From the NCBI RefSeq assembly GCF_001439635.1, contig NZ_LMBZ01000002.1:67891-131890 (forward strand): 64,000 nucleotides of DNA, read 5' to 3'. Source of the DNA: Solibacillus cecembensis. Lineage in GTDB: Bacteria > Bacillota > Bacilli > Bacillales_A > Planococcaceae. Within the stretch, counting starts at the first letter, position 1; every line of letters begins with the position of its first letter. Positions 8,591-18,003 of this stretch are shown piece after piece. The notes beneath the pieces are model-generated. The model ran no database searches. It saw only the letters and a program-made list of their open reading frames with translations, and was not told the DNA's origin. The position numbers were made by a program, and so were the translations under genes.

Positions 8591-9787
8591 ATGACTAAAA
8601 TTGTGCGTAAATTACGACCGACTGACTATTGGCGCATTGGGGAACACGAAAGCTGGTTTTCAGATATGTCTGCAAAAGGTTTGCATCTTCATAAAGTGGG
8701 TATACATTTTGCACATTTTAAAAAAGGTGATCCGAAGAGAATGGAATACCGAATTGAAGTGACGCAAACAAAAGAGATGCCCTATGAGCAAAGTAGTATG
8801 TATGAGGTAAATGGTTGGGATTATGTGGCAAGTTATCAGTATTTCCACGTATTTTCATCCCCTGAAGAAAATGATGCACTTGAGCTACATACAGATCCAA
8901 TGGAGCAATCCTATACTTTAGATCAATTGAATAAACAACTTATTATGAGCTTTATTCCAACTGCATTCGTAGTGCTATTAATTATTGGTACGTTAGCGGC
9001 AATGTGGTTTTTAAATGACACGCCTGTATTAGGATTAGTAGAAGGACAATTAACTCAACAAATGGCTTTTAGCATAATCTATCTTTATTTAGGATATTAC
9101 TCAACAAGAGCTATGCTTTCCATTCAAGCGTTACGGAGAAAATTAAAAGAAGGAAAGGCAATTAATCATCACGCGCCATGGGAAAAGCACTTGCGAAGAA
9201 ACAAAGCATTTTCATTTGTACTTACAATCACCGTCTTAATCGGCTCTACACTGCCATTAATACAAATATTTAAGAGCGAAACATTAACTTTACCAGCGGA
9301 TGATTCGAACTTACCTATTGTCCGATTAGGTGATATCGAGGAAAATTCACTGCTCGTACAGGAAGAGCATTATATAGAGGGAATTGATTATTCGAATTTC
9401 TACACTTTTAATTGGAGTTTATTTGCACCTATGCAATATGTGACCTATGAAAATGGTGTGATAGAAAATCAGACATGGTTAGATAAAAGAGGTACTTATT
9501 CCCCGACTATATATACAGAGCTCTATCATTTAACATTAAAACCATTAGCGAAGCCATTAAATTCTGATTTAATAAAACGGCATTCATTTGGAGTTGACAG
9601 AGAGCTGTTTGTTGAAATAAAACACCCTAATCTTGATAAATTAATCATTCATGATGCTGGGGAGATAAAACAATTAATTGCCTCTAAGGGTAAAGCGGTT
9701 ATGTATATACGATATTCTGGAAATGTGGAGGTGGATGTCATAATTGAAAATGCGGCTCAAAAAATTAATTTGCTTTCGGAGGAGTAG
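8591..9787 (+). CDS. DUF2812 domain-containing membrane protein, copy 2
   Basis: 398 residues, same length and architecture as the copy ending at 8404. The start is set by GGAGGAAAGAC before the ATG at 8591; the longer frame has no ribosome binding site. Nucleotide identity to copy 1 is very high over the first 300 bases and falls off in the membrane and C-terminal parts. This indicates tandem duplication with stronger constraint on the DUF2812 domain. Function unknown. Confidence 0.8.
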   Translation: MTKIVRKLRPTDYWRIGEHESWFSDMSAKGLHLHKVGIHFAHFKKGDPKRMEYRIEVTQTKEMPYEQSSMYEVNGWDYVASYQYFHVFSSPEENDALELHTDPMEQSYTLDQLNKQLIMSFIPTAFVVLLIIGTLAAMWFLNDTPVLGLVEGQLTQQMAFSIIYLYLGYYSTRAMLSIQALRRKLKEGKAINHHAPWEKHLRRNKAFSFVLTITVLIGSTLPLIQIFKSETLTLPADDSNLPIVRLGDIEENSLLVQEEHYIEGIDYSNFYTFNWSLFAPMQYVTYENGVIENQTWLDKRGTYSPTIYTELYHLTLKPLAKPLNSDLIKRHSFGVDRELFVEIKHPNLDKLIIHDAGEIKQLIASKGKAVMYIRYSGNVEVDVIIENAAQKINLLSEE

Positions 9788-9800
9788 GGTTAGTTCAACT

Positions 9801-9842
9801 AAAAAGGATACTCCGATTTGTGTGAGGGGAGCATCCTTTTTG
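9801..9842. terminator. Bidirectional terminator
   Basis: AAAAAGGATACTCC / GGGAGCATCCTTTTT stem with T-tracts on both strands. It serves the second DUF2812 gene (plus) and the convergent alcohol dehydrogenase gene (minus). Confidence 0.85.
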
Positions 9843-9905
9843 TTGTAGAAAAAAACTGTATTCACCGACGTCATTTTTTGAGTAATGAACGAAGGGTGGA
9901 TAAAT

Positions 9906-10952
9906 TTAATGATTTGAAGTTGGTGTCACTAAAATCTTTGCTTGTGATTTGTCATGCAATAGCTTTTCAAAACCTTCTTCAACTAAATCATCTATGGCAA
10001 TCTTATGTGTAATAACAGGCTTTACATCGAGTTGTCCAGCAGCAATTAAATCAATTACTGTTGGGAAAACATTTCGATATGCTAACGTAGAAGTAATGTG
10101 TAACGCTTTGAACATCACAAGATTCACATCAATTTCGATTGGCTTTTTAAAGGTAGCAATAATCATGATTTGCGCACCTAATTTAGTTGTATAAAGTGCA
10201 TTGTTAATTGTTTGCTGAGCACCAGCGCAATCATAAACAACATCGGCACCACCATTTGTTGCTGTTAAAATAGTGGGAATTAAGTCATCTTGATCACCAC
10301 GAAGAACCATAGTTGCCCCTAATTGCTGTGCTTTTTGTAAGCGTTCTTCTGAAATATCGACGACGATAATTTTCGCTGCTCCGGCTGCTTTCACACAAAT
10401 TAATGTGAGCAAGCCGATTGGACCTGCACCATATATAATCGCGGTATCACCAGTTTTTAATTTACTTTCACGAACGGCATAAAAGGATACAGCTGTTGGT
10501 TCCACTAATGCCCCTTCTTCTAATGACACATTATCAGGTAATTTATGTAGTTTACTAGCATCGACCACCACATATTGCGCAAAGCCACCATCCGTGTTTA
10601 ATCCAATAAAACCGACCATTTGGCATTGGTTATAGTAACCACTGTTGCATGCTAGACATGTTCCGCAGAAAATTAACGGTTCAACGGTTACATGGTCGCC
10701 CACTTGAAAATGATCTACATTCTCACCAGTTGCCACAATTGTACCTGCAAACTCATGACCTAACGTTAACGGTGCTTTTCTTCCTGTGAGTGGATGAATA
10801 TTTTCGCCTAATCCGTATTGATAAACCGCCAAATCACTGCCGCAAATCCCAGCCCAAGCCACTTCAATTAATACTTGGTCTGGACCATGTTGTGGTTTGT
10901 TAACTTCTTCAATTCTTAAATCATTCTCGTTATGAAGTACTGCTGCTTTCAT
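9906..10952 (-). CDS. Zinc-dependent alcohol dehydrogenase, (R,R)-butanediol dehydrogenase-like
   Basis: 348 residues of the medium-chain dehydrogenase family. Catalytic zinc ligands are in GICGSDLAVY and LGHEFAG, and the structural zinc site is the four cysteines of CGTCLACNSGYYNQC. The NAD(P)-binding motif is GAGPIGLL, followed by VVDIS, whose acidic residue suggests NAD(H). Overall pattern and length resemble BdhA/2,3-butanediol dehydrogenases; sorbitol or threonine dehydrogenase activity cannot be excluded. ATG is preceded by AAAGGAGATG. It is monocistronic. Confidence 0.85.
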   Translation of the reverse strand: MKAAVLHNENDLRIEEVNKPQHGPDQVLIEVAWAGICGSDLAVYQYGLGENIHPLTGRKAPLTLGHEFAGTIVATGENVDHFQVGDHVTVEPLIFCGTCLACNSGYYNQCQMVGFIGLNTDGGFAQYVVVDASKLHKLPDNVSLEEGALVEPTAVSFYAVRESKLKTGDTAIIYGAGPIGLLTLICVKAAGAAKIIVVDISEERLQKAQQLGATMVLRGDQDDLIPTILTATNGGADVVYDCAGAQQTINNALYTTKLGAQIMIIATFKKPIEIDVNLVMFKALHITSTLAYRNVFPTVIDLIAAGQLDVKPVITHKIAIDDLVEEGFEKLLHDKSQAKILVTPTSNH

Positions 10953-11098
10953 ATGAACATCTCCTTTAAAATGGTTGAATTAGTACTATTTGTTTAATTC
11001 TCTTATTGTTTCAGTAACACCTTCATAATTGTTTCGCCTTCAATAAAATAAGGGGAAGCAATAAGTCTTAATCTTATGTTGGCGTTTTTTATGTGGCA

Positions 11099-11118
11099 GA
11101 CGGATAGCCGCAATAATA
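11099..11118 (+). repeat. Single unit related to the 21-bp repeats before cydD
   Basis: GACGGATAGCCGCAATAATA resembles the last unit of the repeat array at 42338-42412 (GATGGATAGCCGCAGTTATT). It is the only recognisable item in the region between the alcohol dehydrogenase gene and the next gene, and suggests a dispersed repeat family. Confidence 0.4.
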
Positions 11119-11194
11119 TACGTGAGAAAGGGGCATTGGATTTTCAAAATGGTAAATTTTATATCGAAAAATGCTCATCTAGAGTAATGAACTA

Positions 11195-11839
11195 TCAATT
11201 CGTAATAATAACTTTCACCATATTAGAATCAAAGTTATTTTTCTCCAAAACGTCTTTGCCCATTTTTTGTATTTCTTTTTTTAACTTTTCACTAATCGGA
11301 TCAGCAAAACTTATGATAACCTCTGTGGATTCGGGCAAAATTTCATAATCTAAACGGAAGCTTTCCACACCATTATTTAACAATAGGGAACGAATGGACT
11401 CCATTAAATCATGATAGCTTATTCTATTTGCTGTTATTAATGCGGATGGAGTGGAATTGGATAGTTGAATTTGAAACGTGGCCGGATCAAAATGTTGTTG
11501 AGCTATCAATTGGTTTACGGATTTTTCTATCTTCTCACTTTCTCTTGGTTTAAGTTTTTGGTTATTTTCAAGTCTTTGAATAAGAATTTTAACTTTTTCA
11601 TCGTTTAACATAGCGAAATCTACCGTTAATGCGTAACCATGATCCCGTAAGTTTGTATGGATGGAATGCATGAAACTAGCATATTTTTTATGGTAGTGCA
11701 TTAATTGTATGTTACTGTACGTAGTCGTTTCGGTTTTATTGGCAATGTTAGCAAAAGGGTTTGTAAGAATAATAATCAACGCACTTGTTAATATCGCGAA
11801 TGGTAAAAGGTACCTTTTGAAAAATTGCATAAAGGACAT
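11195..11839 (-). CDS. Membrane-anchored hypothetical protein (possibly DUF4030-like)
   Basis: 214 residues from the ATG following AGGAGGTATTGGC; a longer frame lacks a ribosome binding site. A positively charged N-terminus and one hydrophobic segment (about residues 8-28) are followed by an extracytoplasmic region rich in charged helices and short beta stretches (FRLDYEILPESTEVIISF). No catalytic motif was recognised. Resemblance to DUF4030 proteins is tentative. It stands alone with no operon partner. Confidence 0.55.
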   Translation of the reverse strand: MSFMQFFKRYLLPFAILTSALIIILTNPFANIANKTETTTYSNIQLMHYHKKYASFMHSIHTNLRDHGYALTVDFAMLNDEKVKILIQRLENNQKLKPRESEKIEKSVNQLIAQQHFDPATFQIQLSNSTPSALITANRISYHDLMESIRSLLLNNGVESFRLDYEILPESTEVIISFADPISEKLKKEIQKMGKDVLEKNNFDSNMVKVIITN

Positions 11840-11991
11840 GCCAATACCTCCTAAAAGGGATAGTAAAGGATATGTGTACGATTTAGGAATAGAATGAAAA
11901 TGAATAGATCGTAAAAAATTCACGATTTAAAGGAAATTTACATATTGTAGGGAATTATATATGGATAGGGATATAAACTGGGGAGATGATT

Positions 11992-12369
11992 ATGGGTAAA
12001 AAATTACGCAAATATTTTTTTAACTTTCTCGTAATGATTAATATGATAAATTTCATTAGACTCATTTATGCTGAAGCTTTTGATATGCCCAAACCACTTT
12101 TAATTTATGGCTATGTCGCTTTTTTTAGTGTGTTTTTTGTATTTATCATAATACGAAACATTCTAAAGCTAGTGGGTGAAGAGAAGGGGAAAGTAGAACT
12201 GATTTTTAAAGGGTTGATTTTTGTATTTTCGGTGCAACTATTTGTTATTTCAATTGTTCTGGTAAGTGCATTATCGCTTATGTTTTCAATGGGAATGACT
12301 GTTATATTATGTATAGATTTTTATCAGATTTTTAAAAATTATATACCAAAAACATTACCCCCTGAATAA
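11992..12369 (+). CDS. Small integral membrane protein of unknown function
   Basis: About 125 residues with three or four hydrophobic segments and a basic start (MGKKLRKYF). Of two ATGs, the second at 11992 is correctly spaced from GGGGAG, while the first abuts it. No conserved polar motif in the membrane segments suggests an enzyme. Neighbours give no functional hint. Confidence 0.6.
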   Translation: MGKKLRKYFFNFLVMINMINFIRLIYAEAFDMPKPLLIYGYVAFFSVFFVFIIIRNILKLVGEEKGKVELIFKGLIFVFSVQLFVISIVLVSALSLMFSMGMTVILCIDFYQIFKNYIPKTLPPE

Positions 12370-12386
12370 ATTGTTGATTCAGGGGG
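12358..12386 (+). terminator. Hairpin overlapping the stop of the small membrane protein
   Basis: CCCCCTGAAT / ATTCAGGGGG, 10-bp perfect stem covering the stop codon at 12367-12369. Only a short T stretch follows. It probably ends both this gene and the convergent HEAT-like gene. Confidence 0.6.
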
Positions 12387-12411
12387 CACTTTCAATGCTT
12401 CTAAAATTAGA

Positions 12412-12840
12412 TTACAACTTAGCCCATCGTTCCTCTAACCAAGTCATGAATTGATCACCTTTGTCGCCTTCAAACGCATCATATACATCTAAGCGCATAC
12501 GTTTAAGCTTGTCTGCAAATTCTTCCACTGTGTGGTCCTTTGGTAAGCTTTTTTTCACACGTAGGAAAATTTTATTTGGACCTTTAATAACATCAAAACG
12601 AGCAGGTGTAGGTTTTTCTACTTTTTCACCAAATGCTACAAGCGCTTTATAAGCTGCCGTTTGCACTTTGAAAACCGTATCATTTTTGATACGATTGTTT
12701 AATAAATCGATTACTTTTTCATGTTGATAAGCGGATAACGTTGTAACTGCGTCTAAACGGTCGCGCCAGCTAGACGTATAATTGGCTTTCTTCTTTAATG
12801 CATCATAGTTTTCTGGTAATTCTTTTTCAAACGATTTCAA
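12412..12840 (-). CDS. HEAT-repeat-like protein of unknown function
   Basis: 142 residues, all predicted helical. RDRLDAVTTLSAYQHEKVIDLL and FKVQTAAYKALVAFG look like two HEAT-type helical hairpins, which suggests a protein-interaction role. The start codon is TTG, 7 nt after GAGGTG, with no better ATG nearby. Cytoplasmic, no signal sequence. Monocistronic. Confidence 0.65.
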   Translation of the reverse strand: MKSFEKELPENYDALKKKANYTSSWRDRLDAVTTLSAYQHEKVIDLLNNRIKNDTVFKVQTAAYKALVAFGEKVEKPTPARFDVIKGPNKIFLRVKKSLPKDHTVEEFADKLKRMRLDVYDAFEGDKGDQFMTWLEERWAKL

Positions 12841-13073
12841 ATAATTGCACCTCTTTTTTTAACTAGAGGAAAAATAGAATTCTTCTTCTGCTTCTTTATA
12901 TTATACGTTGTCTCGATGAAAAAAGCGAAACAAATAAATTCCTCCTCGGCTAACTTTTGTCCAAAATTTTTTTTATGCTCTCTCGAAAAACTTCTCTTAA
13001 ATTTTATTTACTTTACAAAATCCGACCTCTATAATTGGTTTTATCCATTAATTAGAAAAGTAGAGGTGCAGCA

Positions 13074-13976
13074 ATGAGTGAACATAATAAAGGCGTGGTG
13101 AATGCGATTGTCGCATATGCATGCTGGGGCGTATTTCCGCTCTATTGGATATTATTAGAACAAGTGTCAAGTATGGAAATTTTATTGAGTCGTGTCATTT
13201 GGTCCTTTCTCTTTACGACGCTTTTTATCTTGCTTATCGGACAGCGAAAAAATTTGCTGCAAGATATTCGTTTTTTATGGGCCAATCAAAAACAATTTTG
13301 GTCGTTGTTCGCGGCTTCCATTGTTATCTCAATCAACTGGTTTACATATATTTGGGCAGTCACACATGGACAAGTATTACAGTCAAGCTTAGGTTACTAT
13401 ATTAACCCGCTCATTTCGGTGATATTTGGCATGCTTATTTTCCGTGAAAAACTATCGAAGGCCACAATTATCGCTGTGTCGATTGCAGGAATTGGGGTTA
13501 CCGTCATGACTTTTTCAGCAGGAACGGTACCTTGGACGGCGTTAACGATGGCGATTTCCTTTTCGATTTACGGTGTACTAAAGAAAACAATTCAGCTTGA
13601 AGCAGCGCGCGGGTTAGCGATTGAAACGCTCTTTATGCTACCGGTTGCGCTCATTTATTATGCGTACATATGGAATTCAAATGAAATGAGTTTTTTACAA
13701 GGTGATATAAAAACCGATCTTTTATTGATGGGAGGCGGAATTATCACAGCTATTCCACTTGTTCTTTTTGCGAAAGGCGCACACCGGATTCCATTGTACT
13801 TGATGGGCTTTATCCAGTTTTTATCCCCAACGATTACATTATTTTTAGGGGTTGTGTTATTTAAGGAGCCATTTACAACATTGGAATTTTTCACATTTGG
13901 CTGCATTTGGATTGCGATTGTTATTTTCTCAGCATCTAAATTTATGGAAGCTAAACGTCGTTACCAAACTGTTTAA
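13074..13976 (+). CDS. rarD: EamA-family transporter RarD
   Basis: 300 residues with about ten hydrophobic segments, the full RarD length. The family opening GVVNAIVAYACWGVFPLYWILL and the mid-protein SLGYYINPLISVIFG are characteristic. ATG follows AGAGGTG. RarD belongs to the drug/metabolite transporter superfamily; chloramphenicol-related phenotypes are reported for the family, but the natural substrate is not known. Confidence 0.9.
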   Translation: MSEHNKGVVNAIVAYACWGVFPLYWILLEQVSSMEILLSRVIWSFLFTTLFILLIGQRKNLLQDIRFLWANQKQFWSLFAASIVISINWFTYIWAVTHGQVLQSSLGYYINPLISVIFGMLIFREKLSKATIIAVSIAGIGVTVMTFSAGTVPWTALTMAISFSIYGVLKKTIQLEAARGLAIETLFMLPVALIYYAYIWNSNEMSFLQGDIKTDLLLMGGGIITAIPLVLFAKGAHRIPLYLMGFIQFLSPTITLFLGVVLFKEPFTTLEFFTFGCIWIAIVIFSASKFMEAKRRYQTV

Positions 13977-14179
13977 CTTGTTATGATGAATCAATACAGA
14001 ATGAAATTCATTAAAGTAAATTGTCCTAGTACAGTTTGCTTTTTTTGTTTTGGAAAAATCTATTGTCTTTTATTGTACTGAAAATAACCTTAATCAGAAA
14101 ATTTAAACTTTTTAGAGGGATTGCGCGAAATTTAGCGAATATTATCGATTGGGGGATATTTTTGAAAGGGGATGAAGAT

Positions 14180-14806
14180 GTGTTTGTTATGATTAATGAA
14201 GAGCAATTTGATTTTCAAAAGGTTGAAATTATTGTGTTAGAACAGGGGATTCGAAATTTATTTTCTAATTTTGATAAAATGACACTTCGGGAGCTAATCA
14301 GACAAAAAAAATATGAGCAAATAAAAGACGACACAGAAAAAAACTTTGCTTATTTACTCGAACAACCTGCTGGTAAAGCCATCCAGCAAATGAAGGATTA
14401 TGGTCATCCATTTTATAAACAATTTTTGAATAATTATGGGGATTTGGAGTATTCAAGGTTTGTCGTGAAGGGCAATGATGAGGCGCTTCGGAAAAATGGG
14501 GTGTACATGATTATTGCCGATAATGAGCTTGTTTTTTGTGGTGTTTGTGCACGTAACTTTAAGGAAAGAATTAATCAGCATATTGGTAGTATTTATGCAA
14601 AGGGCTGCTTCCGCGACGGTACAGCAACGCATTGTCATGTCAACGCCAATATTACGCAAAAAATGCAAACGTCCAAAGTCCATTTTGGCATTTGCCCGAT
14701 CGATGATAAAAAAGAAATGAACCAATTAAAAAATGCAATCATTAAACGATTTGAACCACAATGGAATTTACGGTCTAATCAAGTAGTCATGAGCTTAAAT
14801 TATTAA
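14180..14806 (+). CDS. Protein with C-terminal GIY-YIG nuclease-like domain
   Basis: 208 residues from a GTG 7 nt after GGGGA; the in-frame sequence further upstream is not protein-like and lacks a ribosome binding site. The last 90 residues follow the GIY-YIG pattern: GVYMII, then VFCGVCARNFKERINQHI, with a conserved Glu in KRFEPQWN. Tyr of the second motif is replaced (FCG), so nuclease activity is uncertain. The N-terminal half is helical and unrecognised. It is not next to any intron or mobile gene. Confidence 0.7.
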   Translation: MFVMINEEQFDFQKVEIIVLEQGIRNLFSNFDKMTLRELIRQKKYEQIKDDTEKNFAYLLEQPAGKAIQQMKDYGHPFYKQFLNNYGDLEYSRFVVKGNDEALRKNGVYMIIADNELVFCGVCARNFKERINQHIGSIYAKGCFRDGTATHCHVNANITQKMQTSKVHFGICPIDDKKEMNQLKNAIIKRFEPQWNLRSNQVVMSLNY

Positions 14807-14948
14807 GGAATAGCCCATACGTAAGTAAATTTAAACACCAATCAGCTTGAATATTTGATTCCATCGCATGAAATTTATCGACAGGACATAGTTTATTATG
14901 ACATGAAATGAGGGAATAATAGACAAAATGTATGGGTAGGTGATTATC

Positions 14949-15326
14949 TTGCGAATGGCATTGAAATTATTTCGGCAAACGCATTTAGAATACTTGTGGC
15001 TTCATTTTCTAATGGCGGTCGTATTAATTTTTACCTCCGTTTTTTGGTTTGTGTTACCTTATTTTATTATTAGCTATGGAAACTATACGCCTTCTATTTG
15101 GTTGCAATCATTTCTACTAGTAGCCTTATTTATCATTCCATCGCTCCTCATTACACTCCATTGTTGGTTCATCAATTTTCAAGCAGCACAGAAATGGAAA
15201 AAGGAGCATCCTGATGAAAATATGTGGCGCTGGGTTTTCCGCTTTCAAAGCTTCACATTTATTATTGTCATTTCATTTACCGCGATTATTTATTCACTTC
15301 TTTTTATAATAGATCAAATGAGATAA
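14949..15326 (+). CDS. Small integral membrane protein of unknown function
   Basis: About 125 residues, three hydrophobic segments separated by a charged loop (KWKKEHPDENMWRW). The start is uncertain: TTG at 14949 fits the GTAGGTGA ribosome binding site, while GTG at 14940 and ATG at 14955 are alternatives. It precedes ccdA, but with a 146-bp gap and its own transcript likely. No family recognised. Confidence 0.55.
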   Translation: MRMALKLFRQTHLEYLWLHFLMAVVLIFTSVFWFVLPYFIISYGNYTPSIWLQSFLLVALFIIPSLLITLHCWFINFQAAQKWKKEHPDENMWRWVFRFQSFTFIIVISFTAIIYSLLFIIDQMR

Positions 15327-15472
15327 GGTAAATTTGCTAGCAAAGTAGTTCATTTCTTATTTCACAGCCACCTCACATGTCCGTCAAAAAAAGTTCACAT
15401 GTAAAAAAGCAGTAATGTTGTGTGAAATTTGGTACGATTGATGCATTACTGTGAAGGAGAGACTAAGACACT

Positions 15473-16183
15473 ATGAATACAGACATCAATATCTTTTTAG
15501 CCTTAGCTGCAGGTTTTTTAAGCTTTATTTCACCATGTACGCTACCACTTTACCCAGCATTCTTGTCTTACATTACAGGTATGACACTGGACGAACTAAA
15601 GAATGAACGGGGAATGCTACAAAAACGCGCGATCTTACATACGCTATTCTTCTTACTAGGATTCTCGATCATTTTTATTGCGATTGGATTTAGTGCGTCA
15701 TTTGCAAAGGAGTTTTTCATACAATATCAAGAATTACTACGCCAAGTGGGTGCGATTTTAATCGTTGTATTCGGTTTAATGATTGTCGGACTGTTACAAG
15801 TGGACTTTTTAATGAAAGATCGAAAGTTCCAATTTAAAAATCGTCCGTCTGGTTATTTTGGCTCGACATTGATTGGTTTAGCATTTGCAGCCGGTTGGAC
15901 ACCATGTACAGGGCCGATTTTAATGTCGATTATTGCATTAGCAGGAACGAATCCAGAATCGGGTATTTGGTATATGCTCGCATACTTCCTTGGGTTTGCG
16001 GTTCCATTTTTCGTTTTATCCTTCTTTGTTTCACGCATGGGTTGGATTCGCAATCACAGTCAAAAAATAGTGAAAATCGGGGGATGGATTATGATTGCAG
16101 TCGGCGTACTCCTATTCTTCGATGGCTTGACGTACATCATTACGATTTTATCACCGATTTTTGGTGGTTTTACAGGGTTCTAA
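15473..16183 (+). CDS. ccdA: Cytochrome c biogenesis membrane protein CcdA
   Basis: 236 residues, six hydrophobic segments. The two redox cysteines are in SPCTLPLYP (first helix) and WTPCTGPIL (fourth helix), the hallmark of CcdA. It passes electrons from cytoplasmic thioredoxin across the membrane to thiol-disulfide oxidoreductases such as ResA for apocytochrome c reduction, and in sporulating relatives to StoA. ATG lies 12 nt after GGAGAG. First gene of a ccdA-ccdB-ccdC order as in Bacillus. Confidence 0.95.
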   Translation: MNTDINIFLALAAGFLSFISPCTLPLYPAFLSYITGMTLDELKNERGMLQKRAILHTLFFLLGFSIIFIAIGFSASFAKEFFIQYQELLRQVGAILIVVFGLMIVGLLQVDFLMKDRKFQFKNRPSGYFGSTLIGLAFAAGWTPCTGPILMSIIALAGTNPESGIWYMLAYFLGFAVPFFVLSFFVSRMGWIRNHSQKIVKIGGWIMIAVGVLLFFDGLTYIITILSPIFGGFTGF

Positions 16184-16232
16184 CTAGGGTAAATGAGAGG
16201 ACCACGAGCCATATGGAAGTGAGGGGATTTTC

Positions 16233-16613
16233 ATGCCAACTATTTTAATCGTTGATGATACACTGTTTATGCGTGTTGCGATAGGGGATATGGTAAAAAA
16301 ATGGGGTTTTGAAGTTGTTGGAGAAGCAGCCAATGGGCAAGAAGCTGTGCAGCTTTATGATCAATTACAACCCGATATTGTCTCAATGGATTTAACGATG
16401 CCTGTTATGAATGGGCTAGATGCAGTCAATGAAATTATCGCAAAAGATCCAAATGCTAAGATTATTATGGTGACGGCATTAGGGCAACCGCGTATAATGG
16501 TAGATGCAATTGAAAGGGGTGTGAAAGATTTTATTACAAAACCTTTTACACCAGATAAATTAAAAAGTGTTCTTTACAATGTTTTAGGTTTAGTAGAAGA
16601 TTCGTCAAAGTAG
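16233..16613 (+). CDS. ccdB: Single-domain CheY-like response regulator CcdB (YneI)
   Basis: 126 residues consisting only of a receiver domain: VDDTLFMR acidic pocket, phospho-acceptor Asp in IVSMDLTMP, T in VTALG and K in ITKPF. There is no output domain. In Bacillus the gene between ccdA and ccdC is yneI (ccdB), which is not required for cytochrome c synthesis. The order and 49-bp gap to ccdA match. ATG behind GTGAGGGG. Confidence 0.88.
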   Translation: MPTILIVDDTLFMRVAIGDMVKKWGFEVVGEAANGQEAVQLYDQLQPDIVSMDLTMPVMNGLDAVNEIIAKDPNAKIIMVTALGQPRIMVDAIERGVKDFITKPFTPDKLKSVLYNVLGLVEDSSK

Positions 16614-16625
16614 AGGAGGATTACG

Positions 16626-17117
16626 ATGTTTGACAATATACCTTCTCAATTTTTATTGATTGGTTCGACGATTATGGCGGTAGTGATGGGTACGATAGTT
16701 ATGGTCATTCGACTGCGTTCTCAAAAAAAACCAGTATCGACGAAAAAAATCATTATCCCACCAATTGCAATGTCTACTGGGGCACTGATGTTCTTATTTC
16801 CAGAATTCCGCGTTGAACCGTTACAAATTGTTGAGGCGGTGGTCGTCGGTTTATTATTTTCGACGGTACTCATTGCCACATCCAAATTTGAAATGCGAGA
16901 AAATCAGATTTATATGAAGCAATCAAAAGCATTCCCATTTATTTTAATTGGACTGCTTGTGCTGCGCATCATTTTAAAGCTTGTTTTCTCAAATAGCTTG
17001 GATGTTGCGGAATTAGGCGGCATGTTCTTCATTTTGGCATTCTCAATGATTTTACCTTGGCGTTTAGCGATGCTGATGCGCTATAAAAAATTACAAAAGA
17101 TGCAATTGAGTGAATAA
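16626..17117 (+). CDS. ccdC: CcdC family membrane protein (YneJ)
   Basis: 163 residues with four hydrophobic segments, 12 bp after ccdB behind GAGGAGG. The conserved block IIIPPIAMSTGALMFLFPEFR and the FEMRENQIYMKQSKAF loop are typical of CcdC/YneJ. Part of the ccd operon; the molecular role is not known, and disruption in B. subtilis does not abolish cytochrome c formation. Confidence 0.88.
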   Translation: MFDNIPSQFLLIGSTIMAVVMGTIVMVIRLRSQKKPVSTKKIIIPPIAMSTGALMFLFPEFRVEPLQIVEAVVVGLLFSTVLIATSKFEMRENQIYMKQSKAFPFILIGLLVLRIILKLVFSNSLDVAELGGMFFILAFSMILPWRLAMLMRYKKLQKMQLSE

Positions 17118-17163
17118 AAAAATCCTTACAAGGCAAGTTATTAAGCCTTGTAAGGATTTTTTT
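17118..17163. terminator. Bidirectional terminator after ccdC
   Basis: Perfect stem AAATCCTTACAAGGC / GCCTTGTAAGGATTT with T-tracts on both sides. It ends the ccd operon and the convergent DUF2621 gene. Confidence 0.92.
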
Positions 17164-17180
17164 CGTTCATGGGGAAGTTT

Positions 17181-17624
17181 TTAAGCCTGTAATAGGTGAT
17201 CATAAGGGGCTGTATCTATTTGCATTTGCGTCAGCTTTTTAAGTAAAAACTTATGGTCGCGCTTTGGTGAAGCGATAATATAGCCTCGAACAATTAAATC
17301 CAAATTGATTTTTGGTGCGTTCTCCTCTAATGCAAGCTCGCCAATCTTACCTGCAATCTTCTCCTTTGCCACTTGACGAAATAGCTCCGGAACTGGGCTA
17401 ACAAGCTCTAACAGTAACGCCTTTTCTTCGTCGCCCCACAAATGAATTGTTTTATCGAGAAACATATTTTGCCAATCCAAATCGGATTTTCCATCTGCCT
17501 TTGGCAATGCTTTTAAAAACTTACGGAACATGAAGAAACCGCCGATTGCCATTAATGAAATAAGAACAACTACCCAAAATAAAATAAACCATAAAAACCA
17601 ACCACTTAAGTCCACGATATTCAC
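17181..17624 (-). CDS. DUF2621 family protein (YneK-like)
   Basis: 147 residues: one N-terminal membrane helix (about 8-33), then a soluble cytoplasmic helical region (LDWQNMFLDKTIHLWGDEEK, later NLDLIVRGYIIASPKRDHKFL). Its location next to ccdABC matches B. subtilis yneK. Function unknown. Here it is convergent with the ccd operon rather than co-transcribed. Confidence 0.75.
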   Translation of the reverse strand: MNIVDLSGWFLWFILFWVVVLISLMAIGGFFMFRKFLKALPKADGKSDLDWQNMFLDKTIHLWGDEEKALLLELVSPVPELFRQVAKEKIAGKIGELALEENAPKINLDLIVRGYIIASPKRDHKFLLKKLTQMQIDTAPYDHLLQA

Positions 17625-17745
17625 CTCTTTAAATCCTCTTTTTATTGACTCTCTTATCCATTATAGAAGGTTTTGACAATATTTTCACCCCCTTGTCCCT
17701 TTTTTCATGAAATCGTGACATGTATAGAGTAAGGAGGTGAACAAG

Positions 17746-17964
17746 ATGAACCCATTCGTATTCCAATCGGCAACAATGACTGTTTTTTATCAAGCCAGTG
17801 TAGATGAACTTGGTGAGCCAGCTGTGAAAGGCACAACGTATCGTAATTTGATCAATACTGTAACAGGTGAACAAATTCAAACTGTTGCGCAAACGCTTAT
17901 CGGTTTAACGGATTTTCCTTATATTGAATCCGTGAAAACGCAAAAAGATGTAATTGGTGCGTAA
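17746..17964 (+). CDS. DUF1659 domain small protein
   Basis: 72 residues, almost entirely DUF1659 (TVFYQASVDELGEPAVKG, then TGEQIQTVAQTLIGL). ATG follows AAGGAGGTGAAC. First of three tiny genes in the order DUF1659-DUF2922-YvrJ that recurs in Bacillales. No function is known for any member; conserved co-occurrence implies a shared task. Confidence 0.8.
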   Translation: MNPFVFQSATMTVFYQASVDELGEPAVKGTTYRNLINTVTGEQIQTVAQTLIGLTDFPYIESVKTQKDVIGA

Positions 17965-18003
17965 TGATAAGGCACCAAAAACGGAAGAAAGGAGGGGGTT
18001 TCT

